Positions 27,778 to 35,294 of a stretch of 64,000 nucleotides of DNA are shown here, one piece after another (the first letter of the stretch is position 1; the number at the start of each line of letters is the position of its first letter). Source of the DNA: Erythrobacter sp. UBA1916 (GTDB lineage: Bacteria > Pseudomonadota > Alphaproteobacteria > Sphingomonadales > Sphingomonadaceae); the NCBI GenBank assembly GCA_002337385.1, contig DDFY01000004.1, positions 134,773 through 198,772 on the forward strand, in the 5' to 3' direction. The notes under the pieces are model-generated. The model had not been told where the DNA came from. It was given only the letters and a program-made list of their open reading frames with translations, and ran no database searches. A program made the translations under genes and the position numbers.

Positions 27778-28352
27778 GCGACGTGCTCCGACAGCGCCAG
27801 CCGGGTGAGCGTGGGCAGGGCGAAGGTCTGGTGGCTGGCGATGATCGCGATGCCGCCTTCAGCGAGGTGTTCGGCCACCAGTGTTTCCACCAGCGCGATA
27901 GCATGGGTGTCGAGCCCGTTAAGCGGTTCGTCCAGCAGCCAGATCGGCGCACGCTGGCCCAGCAGGCGGGCAAGAGCGGCGCGTTTGCGCTGGCCAGTCG
28001 AGAGATAACGCACTGGCACATCGAGGAGCGCTTCGAGGCCAAGCCGCTCCAATCCCGCCGCTTCGCCGCCATCGATACTGCGCCAGAAATCGAGCGCGCG
28101 GCCCAGTGGCTGGTGTTCGTCGAGCGCGGGTCGTTCGTCGAGCAGGGCGAGGGAGCCTTGCCGCCCCACTTCGCCCGAATAGGGCCGCGCGAGCCCGGCA
28201 AGAATGCGCATCAGGCTCGACTTGCCGATCCCGTTTGCGCCCACGAGTTGCAAGGCCTCACCCGGCCCGAGAGCCAGCGACAGCCCTGCGAACAGCAGCC
28301 GGTCGCCACGCCGGCAGGCCAAGTTGGTAGCGCTGATGCGGCACTCTTCCAT
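27774..28352 (-). CDS. ccmA: heme exporter ATP-binding protein CcmA
   Basis: 192 residues. Walker A VGANGIGKSSL, signature YLSTGQRKRAALARLL and Walker B IWLLDEPLNGLD are all present, with the H-loop in IIASHQ. CcmA drives release of holo-CcmE during cytochrome c maturation. Length is typical of this short ABC ATPase. Coupled to ccmB by a 4-bp overlap; divergent from phhB. Confidence 0.94.
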   Translation of the reverse strand: MEECRISATNLACRRGDRLLFAGLSLALGPGEALQLVGANGIGKSSLMRILAGLARPYSGEVGRQGSLALLDERPALDEHQPLGRALDFWRSIDGGEAAGLERLGLEALLDVPVRYLSTGQRKRAALARLLGQRAPIWLLDEPLNGLDTHAIALVETLVAEHLAEGGIAIIASHQTFALPTLTRLALSEHVA

Positions 28353-28410
28353 CGCTCTGGCGTTAGGGTAAGGAGTGGTCGCTCACAAGCCATCAGACGG
28401 AGATGACTCG

Positions 28411-28701
28411 ATGCCTGCGACCCTGCTGCCCGAAGAGAGCCTGCGCGATGCGCTCGCCGATATTCCAGACTGGACGCTGGAAGAGCAGGGGACCGCCATC
28501 ACCCGCCGCTTCAAATTCGCCGACTTCAGCGAGGCTTGGGGCTTTATGAGCCGGGTGGCTTTGCTGGCCGAATCACAAAACCACCATCCCGAGTGGTCGA
28601 ACGTTTACAACACGGTCACGATCACTTTGACGACGCATGACGTTGGCGGCCTGTCCGAGCGTGATCTCAAACTTGCCAACGCGATCGAGAAATTGCTGTG
28701 A
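28411..28701 (+). CDS. phhB: 4a-hydroxytetrahydrobiopterin dehydratase
   Basis: 96 residues from the ATG at 28411 (MPATLLPEES), preceded by GGAG; the open frame extends 12 codons further up but that part lacks the family sequence. The motif ESQNHHPEW...NTVTITLTTHDVGGL is the pterin-4a-carbinolamine dehydratase active site with its catalytic His residues. Recycles the pterin cofactor of phenylalanine hydroxylase; no such hydroxylase is nearby. Its TGA overlaps the GTG of the next gene. Confidence 0.93.
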   Translation: MPATLLPEESLRDALADIPDWTLEEQGTAITRRFKFADFSEAWGFMSRVALLAESQNHHPEWSNVYNTVTITLTTHDVGGLSERDLKLANAIEKLL

Positions 28702-29873
28702 TCGCTCGCGCGTTGCTTGCATCCGTGGCGGCCTTCGCCGGCCCGCTGCTGGCCCTCCCGGCCTTGGCGCAGGGGGATAGCCAAGACCCGCTGCGCGGCG
28801 TGTGGCATGGCACTATCGGCAGCATGCCCGTCACCGCCTGCTTCAATGGCGATGATGATCGCGGGGTCTATTATTATGATCGCTACAAGAAGCTGATCCG
28901 CCTCACCAACGAGGATGGCATCCTGTTCGAATCGATTGGCAGCGATGATCCGAGCGGGGATGGCTGGCACCTTTCCAGCCTTGAAGACGATATCTTGCGC
29001 GGCGAATGGCAAGGCGGAGAACGCAGCCTGCCGATCAGCCTGACGCGCGCCGAATGGTCCCCGCCTAACCAGTATGATGGTCCATGCCAGTCAGCCGCGT
29101 TCAACGATCCGCGCCTTGAGGGTGGCAGCATTGAGGAGGAACGCGCCAGCCTGAGCGGGCATGGCTACACGATTTTGCGTTACACCCCGCCGGCGCATTT
29201 CGATCCTGACTATTTGAGCGTGATTACCTTCGCTATCGATCCAACCGGCACCGAAGATGCCCGGATCAACTATCTGCTCGCCTATGATGTTTCGCGCAGC
29301 AGCTTGATGGGTGAAGCGGGAAGCTGCATTGCCCAGAATATTGCTGTTCATGGCGTTGACGGCGACTATTCCCGGCAATCGGCGCCCGAATTGCTGACCG
29401 ATCGCTGGCTGGGCGTATTGGTGCACAGCAGCTCCTATTGCGGCGGCGCGCATCCCTCCTATTCGATGAGCCGACGCGTGTTTGACCGCCGCTACGGCAA
29501 AGAGGTGGAGCCTGCCGACTGGCTGAATGCGCGCGCGCTTGATCGCTCAATGCTGTCCGAAGACGCCTATGCCAGTGTGATCGCCAGTGTTGGCGAAAAG
29601 TTTCTCAGCCTGCTGCTGGCCGAAATTCCTGAACCCACCGATGCTTCAGCCGATCAGCGGCGGGACTACGACGAATGCATGAATGTGCTTCGTACCACCA
29701 AGTACTGGGATTTCGGGCTGGCCGCAGATGGCAGCGGCATGGCCATGATCCCTTTCGTGCCGCATGTCGCCACGCCTTGCGCGGAAACGGTGACCATGCC
29801 TTGGGCGAAGTTGCAGCCCTTTCTCTCGCTTGAGGGGAGAGCGGCGATGCTCTCCCTCACTGCGAGCGACTAG
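28698..29873 (+). CDS. secreted protein of unknown function with a GGAHP motif
   Basis: 391 residues, GTG start overlapping phhB (GTGA). The leader MIARALLASVAAFAGPLLALPALAQ is a cleavable signal peptide. The N-terminal half begins WHGTIGSMPVTACFNG, resembling small beta-sandwich domains. The C-terminal half contains HSSSYCGGAHPSYSMSRRVFDRRYGKEVEPADWL, close in pattern to the YMGGAHPNYG region of the lipoprotein at 24948, so it may share the DUF3298-like fold. Six Cys suggest disulfides in the periplasm. Function not known. Confidence 0.7.
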   Translation: MIARALLASVAAFAGPLLALPALAQGDSQDPLRGVWHGTIGSMPVTACFNGDDDRGVYYYDRYKKLIRLTNEDGILFESIGSDDPSGDGWHLSSLEDDILRGEWQGGERSLPISLTRAEWSPPNQYDGPCQSAAFNDPRLEGGSIEEERASLSGHGYTILRYTPPAHFDPDYLSVITFAIDPTGTEDARINYLLAYDVSRSSLMGEAGSCIAQNIAVHGVDGDYSRQSAPELLTDRWLGVLVHSSSYCGGAHPSYSMSRRVFDRRYGKEVEPADWLNARALDRSMLSEDAYASVIASVGEKFLSLLLAEIPEPTDASADQRRDYDECMNVLRTTKYWDFGLAADGSGMAMIPFVPHVATPCAETVTMPWAKLQPFLSLEGRAAMLSLTASD

Positions 29874-29882
29874 GAGCCTGTC

Positions 29883-31838
29883 CTAAAGCCCCAGATGCTC
29901 CGCGCCATTGGGGATCTGCGCGGTGGACTTGGCCACCGTGTCGCCCGCTGCCTCGGCCCGTCCGCCCAGATAGCGCGCGAGGAACCCTTCCGTGATCGCA
30001 TTGAAAGCGATGTTGTTCTCGGGGCGGTGGAAGCCGTGGCCCTCATCGGGGAACAGCACATAGGTGACGGGAATGTCCGCCGCCTCCATCGCGCTCACGA
30101 TCTGGTCGCTCTCGGCCTGCTTCACGCGCGGGTCGTTCGCGCCTTGCCCGATCAACAGCGGCTTCACGATCTCGCTCGCCTTGTAGAGCGGGCTGATCGA
30201 CTTGAGGAATTCCAGCCCCTCGGGCGTGGTCGGGTTGCCCATTCGCTCGTGGAACTGCTTCACCAGCGGCTCCCAGTAAGGCGGGATCGTTTCCAGCAAC
30301 GTTTCGAGGTTCGACGGGCCGACAATATCAACCCCGCAGGCGAACACGTCGGGCGTGAAGGTCAGCCCCACCAGCGTGGCATAGCCGCCATAGGAGCCGC
30401 CCATGATCGCCACCTTGTCGCGCGCGGCGATGCCTTGCTCCACCGCCCATTCGACCGCGTCGATCAGGTCGTTGTGCATCTTGCCCGACCATTCGAGGTT
30501 GCCGGCATTGATGAAGCTCTTGCCGAACCCGGTCGACCCGCGAAAATTCACCGAGAGCACGGCATAGCCACGGTTCGCGAGCCACTGATGCGTGCCGTTG
30601 TACCCATAGCCGTCGCGCGCCCAAGGCCCGCCGTGAACCAGCAGCACCATCGGCACCGGAGCGGAGGGAACACCGTCACCATCCTCGTCGCAGGCCGGGG
30701 GCAGAGTGAGGAACGAGGGCAGGGTCAGCCCGTCGCGGCTGGGGATTTCGAGCGCGTGCATCGGCTGCAGCGGCGCGCCTTCCAGCTCGGGGCGGGTGAC
30801 GTAGAACTCGGTCAGCGTCTCGGCATCGCGGTCGTAAAGATAGGAGCGGATCGGGGCGGTGAGCGGATCGTTCCACACCAGCCACTTGCGATCATCGTCG
30901 GTGCGCGACTGCACGCCGAAATCGCCCTTGAGCCGCTCGCGCAGCCAGTCCAGCGCCTTGCCGATGGCGGGGTCGATGGCGTGGTGCTCGGTGCGCAGAT
31001 AGGTCGCGCTCCAGGCCTGCACGACGCCGGTCTTGGTGTCGCGCATGGTGCCGCCGACATCGGCCTTGTCGTGCTCGGCGATAAGGGTGCGGGTGCCGGT
31101 GGCGGTGTCCTCGGCATAGAGCGCGGCGGTGTCGCGGCCGCGGCTGTCGATCCAGTAGAGCACAGAGCCATCGGTGGTGTAGCCGGCGGTGCTGGTGGTG
31201 AGGGCATCGTCCATGCCGATGCTCTCGCGCGGCTCCTCGGCCACCACGCCGTCGACGATCTCGAACATGTCGTTACCGCCCGCCGCATTCTGCGCGATGG
31301 CCCAGCGCAGGGTCAGGCTGTCGTCGCTTTCGAAGCCGAGATAGGCGTTGTTCTCGTAAACCAGCTCCAGTTCGCCGGTCTTCAGGTTCAATTTGTGGAC
31401 ATCGTGGAAGCGCGGATCGCGGTTGTTGATGCCGACAAGGATGGTGTCCCTGATCGTGTCGGACGAGCCGACGACCTGCGCGCGGGTGTTTTCGAACGGG
31501 GTCAGGCAGCGATCTTCGCCGCTTTCGATATCGACCTGATAAAGCAGGAAGTTTTCATCACCCGCCTTGTCTTGCACGTAAAGCAGGCTGGTTGAGTCGG
31601 GCGACCAGAAATAGGCCGGGATCGGGCGCTCGGTGGCGCTGGTCATGCGGCGCGGATTGTCCGGATCGTCGCTGGGGGCCATCCACACGTTCAGCACGCC
31701 CTCGTACGGCGCCATCCAGCTGACCCATTTGCCATCGGGGCTGATCTTGCCGCCCGCGCGGGTCGGGTTGCCGAAAATATGATCGCGCGGGATCAGGGGG
31801 GTGTTGGCGACGGTGTCAGCGGCTGTGGTGATGGTCAT
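29883..31838 (-). CDS. S9 family prolyl oligopeptidase-like peptidase
   Basis: 651 residues from the ATG at 31838 (MTITTAADTV), with GGAGACC before it. An N-terminal seven-bladed beta-propeller (TolB-like repeats such as VSWMAPYEGVLNVW and SPDSTSLLYV) is followed by an alpha/beta hydrolase domain. The catalytic triad is Ser in GGSYGGYA (about residue 480), Asp in GQGANDPRV (about 567) and His in DEGHGF (about 600). Belongs to the dipeptidyl/acylaminoacyl-peptidase group; no signal peptide is visible, so probably cytoplasmic. The gene is monocistronic. Confidence 0.92.
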   Translation of the reverse strand: MTITTAADTVANTPLIPRDHIFGNPTRAGGKISPDGKWVSWMAPYEGVLNVWMAPSDDPDNPRRMTSATERPIPAYFWSPDSTSLLYVQDKAGDENFLLYQVDIESGEDRCLTPFENTRAQVVGSSDTIRDTILVGINNRDPRFHDVHKLNLKTGELELVYENNAYLGFESDDSLTLRWAIAQNAAGGNDMFEIVDGVVAEEPRESIGMDDALTTSTAGYTTDGSVLYWIDSRGRDTAALYAEDTATGTRTLIAEHDKADVGGTMRDTKTGVVQAWSATYLRTEHHAIDPAIGKALDWLRERLKGDFGVQSRTDDDRKWLVWNDPLTAPIRSYLYDRDAETLTEFYVTRPELEGAPLQPMHALEIPSRDGLTLPSFLTLPPACDEDGDGVPSAPVPMVLLVHGGPWARDGYGYNGTHQWLANRGYAVLSVNFRGSTGFGKSFINAGNLEWSGKMHNDLIDAVEWAVEQGIAARDKVAIMGGSYGGYATLVGLTFTPDVFACGVDIVGPSNLETLLETIPPYWEPLVKQFHERMGNPTTPEGLEFLKSISPLYKASEIVKPLLIGQGANDPRVKQAESDQIVSAMEAADIPVTYVLFPDEGHGFHRPENNIAFNAITEGFLARYLGGRAEAAGDTVAKSTAQIPNGAEHLGL

Positions 31839-32112
31839 GAGGTCTCCGTTAGGTTGCAGGAGAGCTAGGGATTGTGGGGAGGATTGGGAAGGGCGGGGCT
31901 GGCAGAAGCCTGTCCGCGAAGGTGACAAAGTTGACAGCCTGTCACCCCGGGGCTTGGGCGCAAAACCCGAGGATTGGCGCGCGTTTGCGCGGCAATGGCG
32001 AAGTTGACACTCCGCCGCATTGAAACGCGAAAGCAGACGATGGGAAAGAACGGCTGCGGTCTATCAGCTGGTGGCGGCTGTAGGAATGTGCCGGGGCGGG
32101 CGCGGAGCGCGT

Positions 32113-32139
32113 GGCCTTCGACAAGCTCAGGCTGAGCGG
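32113..32139 (+). repeat. REP-type element, left arm
   Basis: 27-bp GGCCTTCGACAAGCTCAGG-CTGAGCGG, containing the inner palindrome GCTCAGGCTGAGC. The exact reverse complement lies at 32224-32250, 84 bp away. The CTTCGACAAGCTCAG core is a well-known extragenic repeat in sphingomonads and several gammaproteobacteria. Confidence 0.85.
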
Positions 32140-32223
32140 GGTTGGTAATAGTCAGATCACAATTCCCCGCACCCCCGACTGACTTAGCAAGCGCGGCCAG
32201 TCCGCTCACACATAATCCGCCCA

Positions 32224-32250
32224 CCGCTCAGCCTGAGCTTGTCGAAGGCC
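32224..32250 (-). repeat. REP-type element, right arm
   Basis: Perfect 27-bp inverted copy of the element at 32113. Two head-to-head copies separated by a short spacer is the layout of paired REP elements (BIME-like), usually mobilised by RAYT transposases; no transposase gene is in this window. Confidence 0.85.
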
Positions 32251-32284
32251 ATGAACGACATTTCCGCCAGCACCCAAGGCTAAC

Positions 32285-32327
32285 AGCGCCGGGGTTGTCA
32301 TAACCATTGCAGGTGAAGCTCGCGCGC
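32285..32327 (-). pseudogene. Decayed duplicate of the 3' end of a glycosylase gene
   Basis: About 43 bp that align with the last codons of the AlkA-like gene (32827-32868) with roughly three quarters of positions identical and three single-base gaps. Read on the minus strand in one frame it gives FTCNGYDNPGA, against FTWHCYNNPAL at the end of the intact gene, so the similarity is at codon level. The two copies are direct repeats that flank the micro-ORFs. Confidence 0.5.
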
Positions 32328-32379
32328 CACTTCGAAGCATGTAATTGGCAATCCACCGCAAGTGTGGTTCAATCCGCAC

Positions 32380-32532
32380 ATGCCGAAAACCGGGCCAGCT
32401 ATCGGGACTTTGCTCATCGGCGCTGTCGCAGCCGTGGCTCTATGGTTGCTCGGCGAGGAAGCGGCCGCGATTGGTATCGTGCTTGCCGAGGGTGTGTTTT
32501 GGGCAGTCATTCATACGCAAAGCCGCGAATGA
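32380..32532 (+). CDS. micro-protein with two hydrophobic segments, unknown function
   Basis: 50 residues: hydrophobic helices at about residues 8-24 (IGTLLIGAVAAVALWLL) and 29-44 (AIGIVLAEGVFWAVIH) separated by GEEAA. Two short membrane helices with an acidic turn suggest an inner-membrane micro-protein. No strong Shine-Dalgarno. Its stop overlaps the ATG pair of the next gene (ATGATGA), a sign that both are translated. No recognisable family. Flanked by a decayed glycosylase fragment and the intact gene. Confidence 0.5.
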   Translation: MPKTGPAIGTLLIGAVAAVALWLLGEEAAAIGIVLAEGVFWAVIHTQSRE

Positions 32533-32810
32533 TGAGGTTTGAACGACCTCTGGTTCCCTCAAAGGTGCCTGAAATCGCCATGTTCATTTTGGCAGTAGTC
32601 ACGGTCTTCTTGATCGCTGCCTTTGCGATTTGGTCGGCATCGCGGGGGCTTATCGCTTGGAGCGAGGTTCCGATGTTAATCGGCATGATGGCCGTCGGTG
32701 CCGTGCCCATGTTTGCGTTTGGAATCGGCTTCAGGTGGCATCGGCTCAAGCGGTTATCGCAGGCCAAGGAATACGAACGCGTTCTCTCGGTAGCGTCGGA
32801 ACCTCAGTAA
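32529..32810 (+). CDS. small two-helix membrane protein, unknown function
   Basis: 93 residues from the ATG at 32529 (or 92 from 32532). Transmembrane helices at about 17-37 (AMFILAVVTVFLIAAFAIW) and 48-68 (MLIGMMAVGAVPMFAFGIGF), followed by a basic-acidic tail (RWHRLKRLSQAKEYERVLS). The positive tail after helix 2 places both ends in the cytoplasm. Overlaps the upstream micro-gene by 4 bp. GC content is lower than in the neighbours. The upstream part of this frame is only a shadow of the first micro-gene. Not recognised. Confidence 0.55.
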   Translation: MMRFERPLVPSKVPEIAMFILAVVTVFLIAAFAIWSASRGLIAWSEVPMLIGMMAVGAVPMFAFGIGFRWHRLKRLSQAKEYERVLSVASEPQ

Positions 32811-32822
32811 CTGCGCAGCCAC

Positions 32823-33440
32823 TCAAAGCGCCGGGTTATTGTAACAATGCCAGGTAAAGATCGCGAGCGCGCCGCGGTGAGGCCGCCACTTTTCCGCCAA
32901 GGCGCGGGTCGCCTTTTCGTCGGGCCGCTCGGGCAGGCCCAGAATCTTTCCGATCCCCGCCATCACCGCCAGATCGCCAGCGGGCCAGATATCGGGCCGC
33001 CCCTCCGCAAACAGCAGGTAAATCTCCGCCGACCACCGGCCGATGCCCTTGATCCGCACCAGCTCGGCAATCGCCGCTTCGTCGTCTTCGGGCAGGTTCT
33101 CCAGATCGAGTTCACCCGCGTGGACCAGTTCGCACAGGCTCCGCGCATAGCCTTGCTTCTGCCGTGACAGCCCGCAGGCGCGCAGCGTATCGAAATCGCG
33201 CGCGAGCACCTCGGCGGGGTGCATGTCCTCGCCCAGTTCGGCCTCCAGCTTGCTCCACACGCTTGACGCCGCCGCCACGCTCACCTGCTGGCCGACGATG
33301 GTGCGCAGCAAGGTGCGGTAGCCGCGTGGCCGAATGCGCGGCTCGGGATAGCCGCAGGTTTCCAATGCCCGTGCAATCGCCGGCTCGCGCGCGGCGATCG
33401 AATCGAGGCTGGTCGTGATCTGATCCAAGGTAAGGCCCAT
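32823..33440 (-). CDS. DNA-3-methyladenine glycosylase 2 / AlkA-like HhH-GPD protein
   Basis: 205 residues from the ATG at 33440 (MGLTLDQITT). Base-excision repair glycosylase for alkylated purines. The helix-hairpin-helix is LVRIKGIGRWSAEIYLL, and the catalytic Asp follows in WPAGDLAVMAGIG. RTIVGQQVSVAAASSVWSKLE near the N-terminus is the usual conserved helix. It lacks the N-terminal domain of E. coli AlkA, as in the short bacterial and yeast-type enzymes. Confidence 0.9.
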   Translation of the reverse strand: MGLTLDQITTSLDSIAAREPAIARALETCGYPEPRIRPRGYRTLLRTIVGQQVSVAAASSVWSKLEAELGEDMHPAEVLARDFDTLRACGLSRQKQGYARSLCELVHAGELDLENLPEDDEAAIAELVRIKGIGRWSAEIYLLFAEGRPDIWPAGDLAVMAGIGKILGLPERPDEKATRALAEKWRPHRGALAIFTWHCYNNPAL

Positions 33441-33511
33441 GCGCGCCCTTCTTGCCAATTTTCGCCGTATTGCCTAGCAGCCTCTCGAAACCATTAGAGG
33501 GATTCCCGCAT

Positions 33512-33829
33512 ATGCCGCAGCTTACCGTCGTCAGCCGTTCGGGTGAGGAAAAGACCGTCGAAGTCGGCGAAGGCCTCACCGTGATGGAGGCCATCCGCGA
33601 CAGTGGGTTCGACGAACTGCTCGCGCTGTGCGGCGGTTGCTGCTCCTGCGCGACCTGCCACGTGCACGTCGATCCGGCCTTTGCCGAGAAGCTGCCCGCC
33701 ATGAGCGAAGACGAGGACGACCTGCTCGACAGCTCGGACCACCGCGATGCGACCAGCCGCCTGTCATGCCAGATCCCGCTCACCGGCGAGCTGGACGGCC
33801 TCAAGGTTCGCATCGCCGAGGAAGACTGA
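33512..33829 (+). CDS. adrenodoxin-type [2Fe-2S] ferredoxin
   Basis: 105 residues from the ATG at 33512 (MPQLTVVSRS). Cluster cysteines C40, C46, C49 and C86 have the C-x5-C-x2-C-x36-C spacing of vertebrate-type ferredoxins. Two additional Cys sit inside the loop (CGGCCSCATC). Such ferredoxins feed electrons to cytochrome P450 or to dioxygenases, or serve Fe-S assembly (Fdx of the isc system); no isc genes or P450 are adjacent here. Confidence 0.92.
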   Translation: MPQLTVVSRSGEEKTVEVGEGLTVMEAIRDSGFDELLALCGGCCSCATCHVHVDPAFAEKLPAMSEDEDDLLDSSDHRDATSRLSCQIPLTGELDGLKVRIAEED

Positions 33830-33891
33830 CTTAACGCGGGCCAAGGCAAAGCTGATTGCCCTCTGGCCTCGCGCGTCCTACTTCAGGTGGC

Positions 33892-34887
33892 ATGACAGCC
33901 TTACCTGTAAAGACCGACAGCCTCGACCTTATCGGCAACACGCCGCTCGTGCTCCTCAAGGGCGCGAGCGAAGCGGCCGGATGCGAGATCTGGGGCAAGT
34001 GTGAATTCGCCAACCCGGGCGCTTCGGTGAAAGACCGCGCCGCCCTGTGGATCATCCGCGATGCCGAGGCGCGCGGTGAACTCAAGCCGGGCGGCACCGT
34101 GGTCGAAGGGACGGCGGGCAACACCGGCATCGGCATTGCGCTGGTGGCCAATGCCAAGGGCTACAAGACGATCATCGTCATGCCCGACAACCAGAGCGCG
34201 GAGAAAATGGCCACCTTGCGCGCGCTGGGCGCAGAGCTGGTACTGGTTCCGCCGACCAAGTTCGCTGACCCAAACCACTTCGTCCACACCAGCCGTCGCC
34301 TCGCCGAGGAGACCGAAGGTGCGATCTGGGCCAACCAGTTCGATAACGTGGCCAACCGCCGCGCGCACATCGAAAGCACCGCGCCCGAAATCTGGGAGCA
34401 GCTCGGCGGCAAGGTCTCGGGCTTTACCTGTGCGGCTGGCACCGGCGGCACCATTGCGGGCGTCGCCATGGGGCTGAAGGCCTTCGACGAGAACATCCGC
34501 ATCGCGCTCACCGATCCGCACGGCGCGGCGCTGTATAATTACTATGCCAATGGCGAGCTGAAGGCCGAAGGCTCTTCGGTGGCCGAGGGGATCGGGCAGG
34601 GGCGCATCACCGCCAACCTCGAAGGCGCGCCGATCGACACCCAGTTCCGCATTTCGGACGAGGAGGGCCTCAAGTGGGTCGCCCAGCTGCTGCGCGAAGA
34701 GGGGCTGGCACTGGGCCTGTCCTCGGGCATCAACGTGGCCGGCGCCGTGGCGCTGGGCCGCGAACTCGGGCCGGATGCGCGGGTGGCGACGATCCTGTGC
34801 GACACCGGCTTCCGCTATCTCTCCACGCTCTACAACGCCGAATGGCTGCGGGCGAAGGGCTTGCCGGTGTTCGATTGGCTAGGTTAG
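33892..34887 (+). CDS. cysK: cysteine synthase A (O-acetylserine sulfhydrylase)
   Basis: 331 residues from the ATG at 33892. PLP enzyme forming cysteine from O-acetylserine and sulfide. The PLP lysine is in NPGASVKDRAALW, the substrate loop is EGTAGNTGIGIAL and the phosphate-binding loop is AGTGGTIAG. Length and the ILCDTGFRYLSTLYN C-terminal motif match the CysK rather than the cystathionine beta-synthase branch. Followed 32 bp later by the TM/acidic-tail gene. Confidence 0.92.
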   Translation: MTALPVKTDSLDLIGNTPLVLLKGASEAAGCEIWGKCEFANPGASVKDRAALWIIRDAEARGELKPGGTVVEGTAGNTGIGIALVANAKGYKTIIVMPDNQSAEKMATLRALGAELVLVPPTKFADPNHFVHTSRRLAEETEGAIWANQFDNVANRRAHIESTAPEIWEQLGGKVSGFTCAAGTGGTIAGVAMGLKAFDENIRIALTDPHGAALYNYYANGELKAEGSSVAEGIGQGRITANLEGAPIDTQFRISDEEGLKWVAQLLREEGLALGLSSGINVAGAVALGRELGPDARVATILCDTGFRYLSTLYNAEWLRAKGLPVFDWLG

Positions 34888-34919
34888 GTTCATCTGGTCC
34901 GGCTTAGGGACTTGAGGAC

Positions 34920-35294
34920 ATGGCACTCGATCCGCGCGAACTGCTGAAGAACCTGAACCGCACGACGGCTGCGGCGCCCGCGGCCGTGCCTTTGGCCGGG
35001 ACGAGGGCGCAGAAAGTTCAGCGGCTGCAGATCGGTATATTTGGCCTGGTCTGCATGATCCTGGTCGTGGCTCTCGCCGATATCGTGGTCAACCGCGCTG
35101 ACGAGACCGAGGCGAGCGTGGTTTCCGAATCTGGCCCCGCCAACCTGCCGGACGAGCCTGCCGCTCCGCGCGATCCGCTGGCCGATGCTGGCGTCGTGCC
35201 CGAATTGCCGGTCGAAACCGGCGCGCCGCCAGAAGAGGCGGAAATGCCCCCGGCTAACAATGTTCCGCTGCCCGCTGGCGTCACTGCGCAGTAG
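34920..35294 (+). CDS. single-pass envelope protein with acidic, Pro-rich tail, unknown function
   Basis: 124 residues. Cytoplasmic basic leader (about 1-36, MALDPRELLKNLNRTTAAAP), one transmembrane helix (LQIGIFGLVCMILVVALADIVV), then a periplasmic tail with many Glu, Asp and Pro and no obvious fold. The start follows GAGG. The end overlaps the next gene by 35 bp in a different frame, so the two are probably cotranslated. Not recognised. Confidence 0.65.
   Translation: MALDPRELLKNLNRTTAAAPAAVPLAGTRAQKVQRLQIGIFGLVCMILVVALADIVVNRADETEASVVSESGPANLPDEPAAPRDPLADAGVVPELPVETGAPPEEAEMPPANNVPLPAGVTAQ

Larger units (their letters stand above)
31839..32379. other. Gene-free stretch with palindromes and REP-type repeats
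   Basis: No credible coding frame in 540 bp. Contents: near 31921-31946 an imperfect cluster of TGACA motifs, including the 13-bp palindrome TGACAGCCTGTCA at 31932-31944 and GGTGACA...TGTCACC arms at its ends, which could be an operator for the S9 peptidase gene 80-110 bp away; the inverted REP pair at 32113-32250; and a decayed copy of a glycosylase gene's 3' end at 32285-32327. Confidence 0.6.

Noticed and set aside
32298..32510. 70-residue minus-strand frame in the micro-gene region
   Set aside because: Shares only the decayed glycosylase end and otherwise reads as the antisense of the micro-gene; no start signal.
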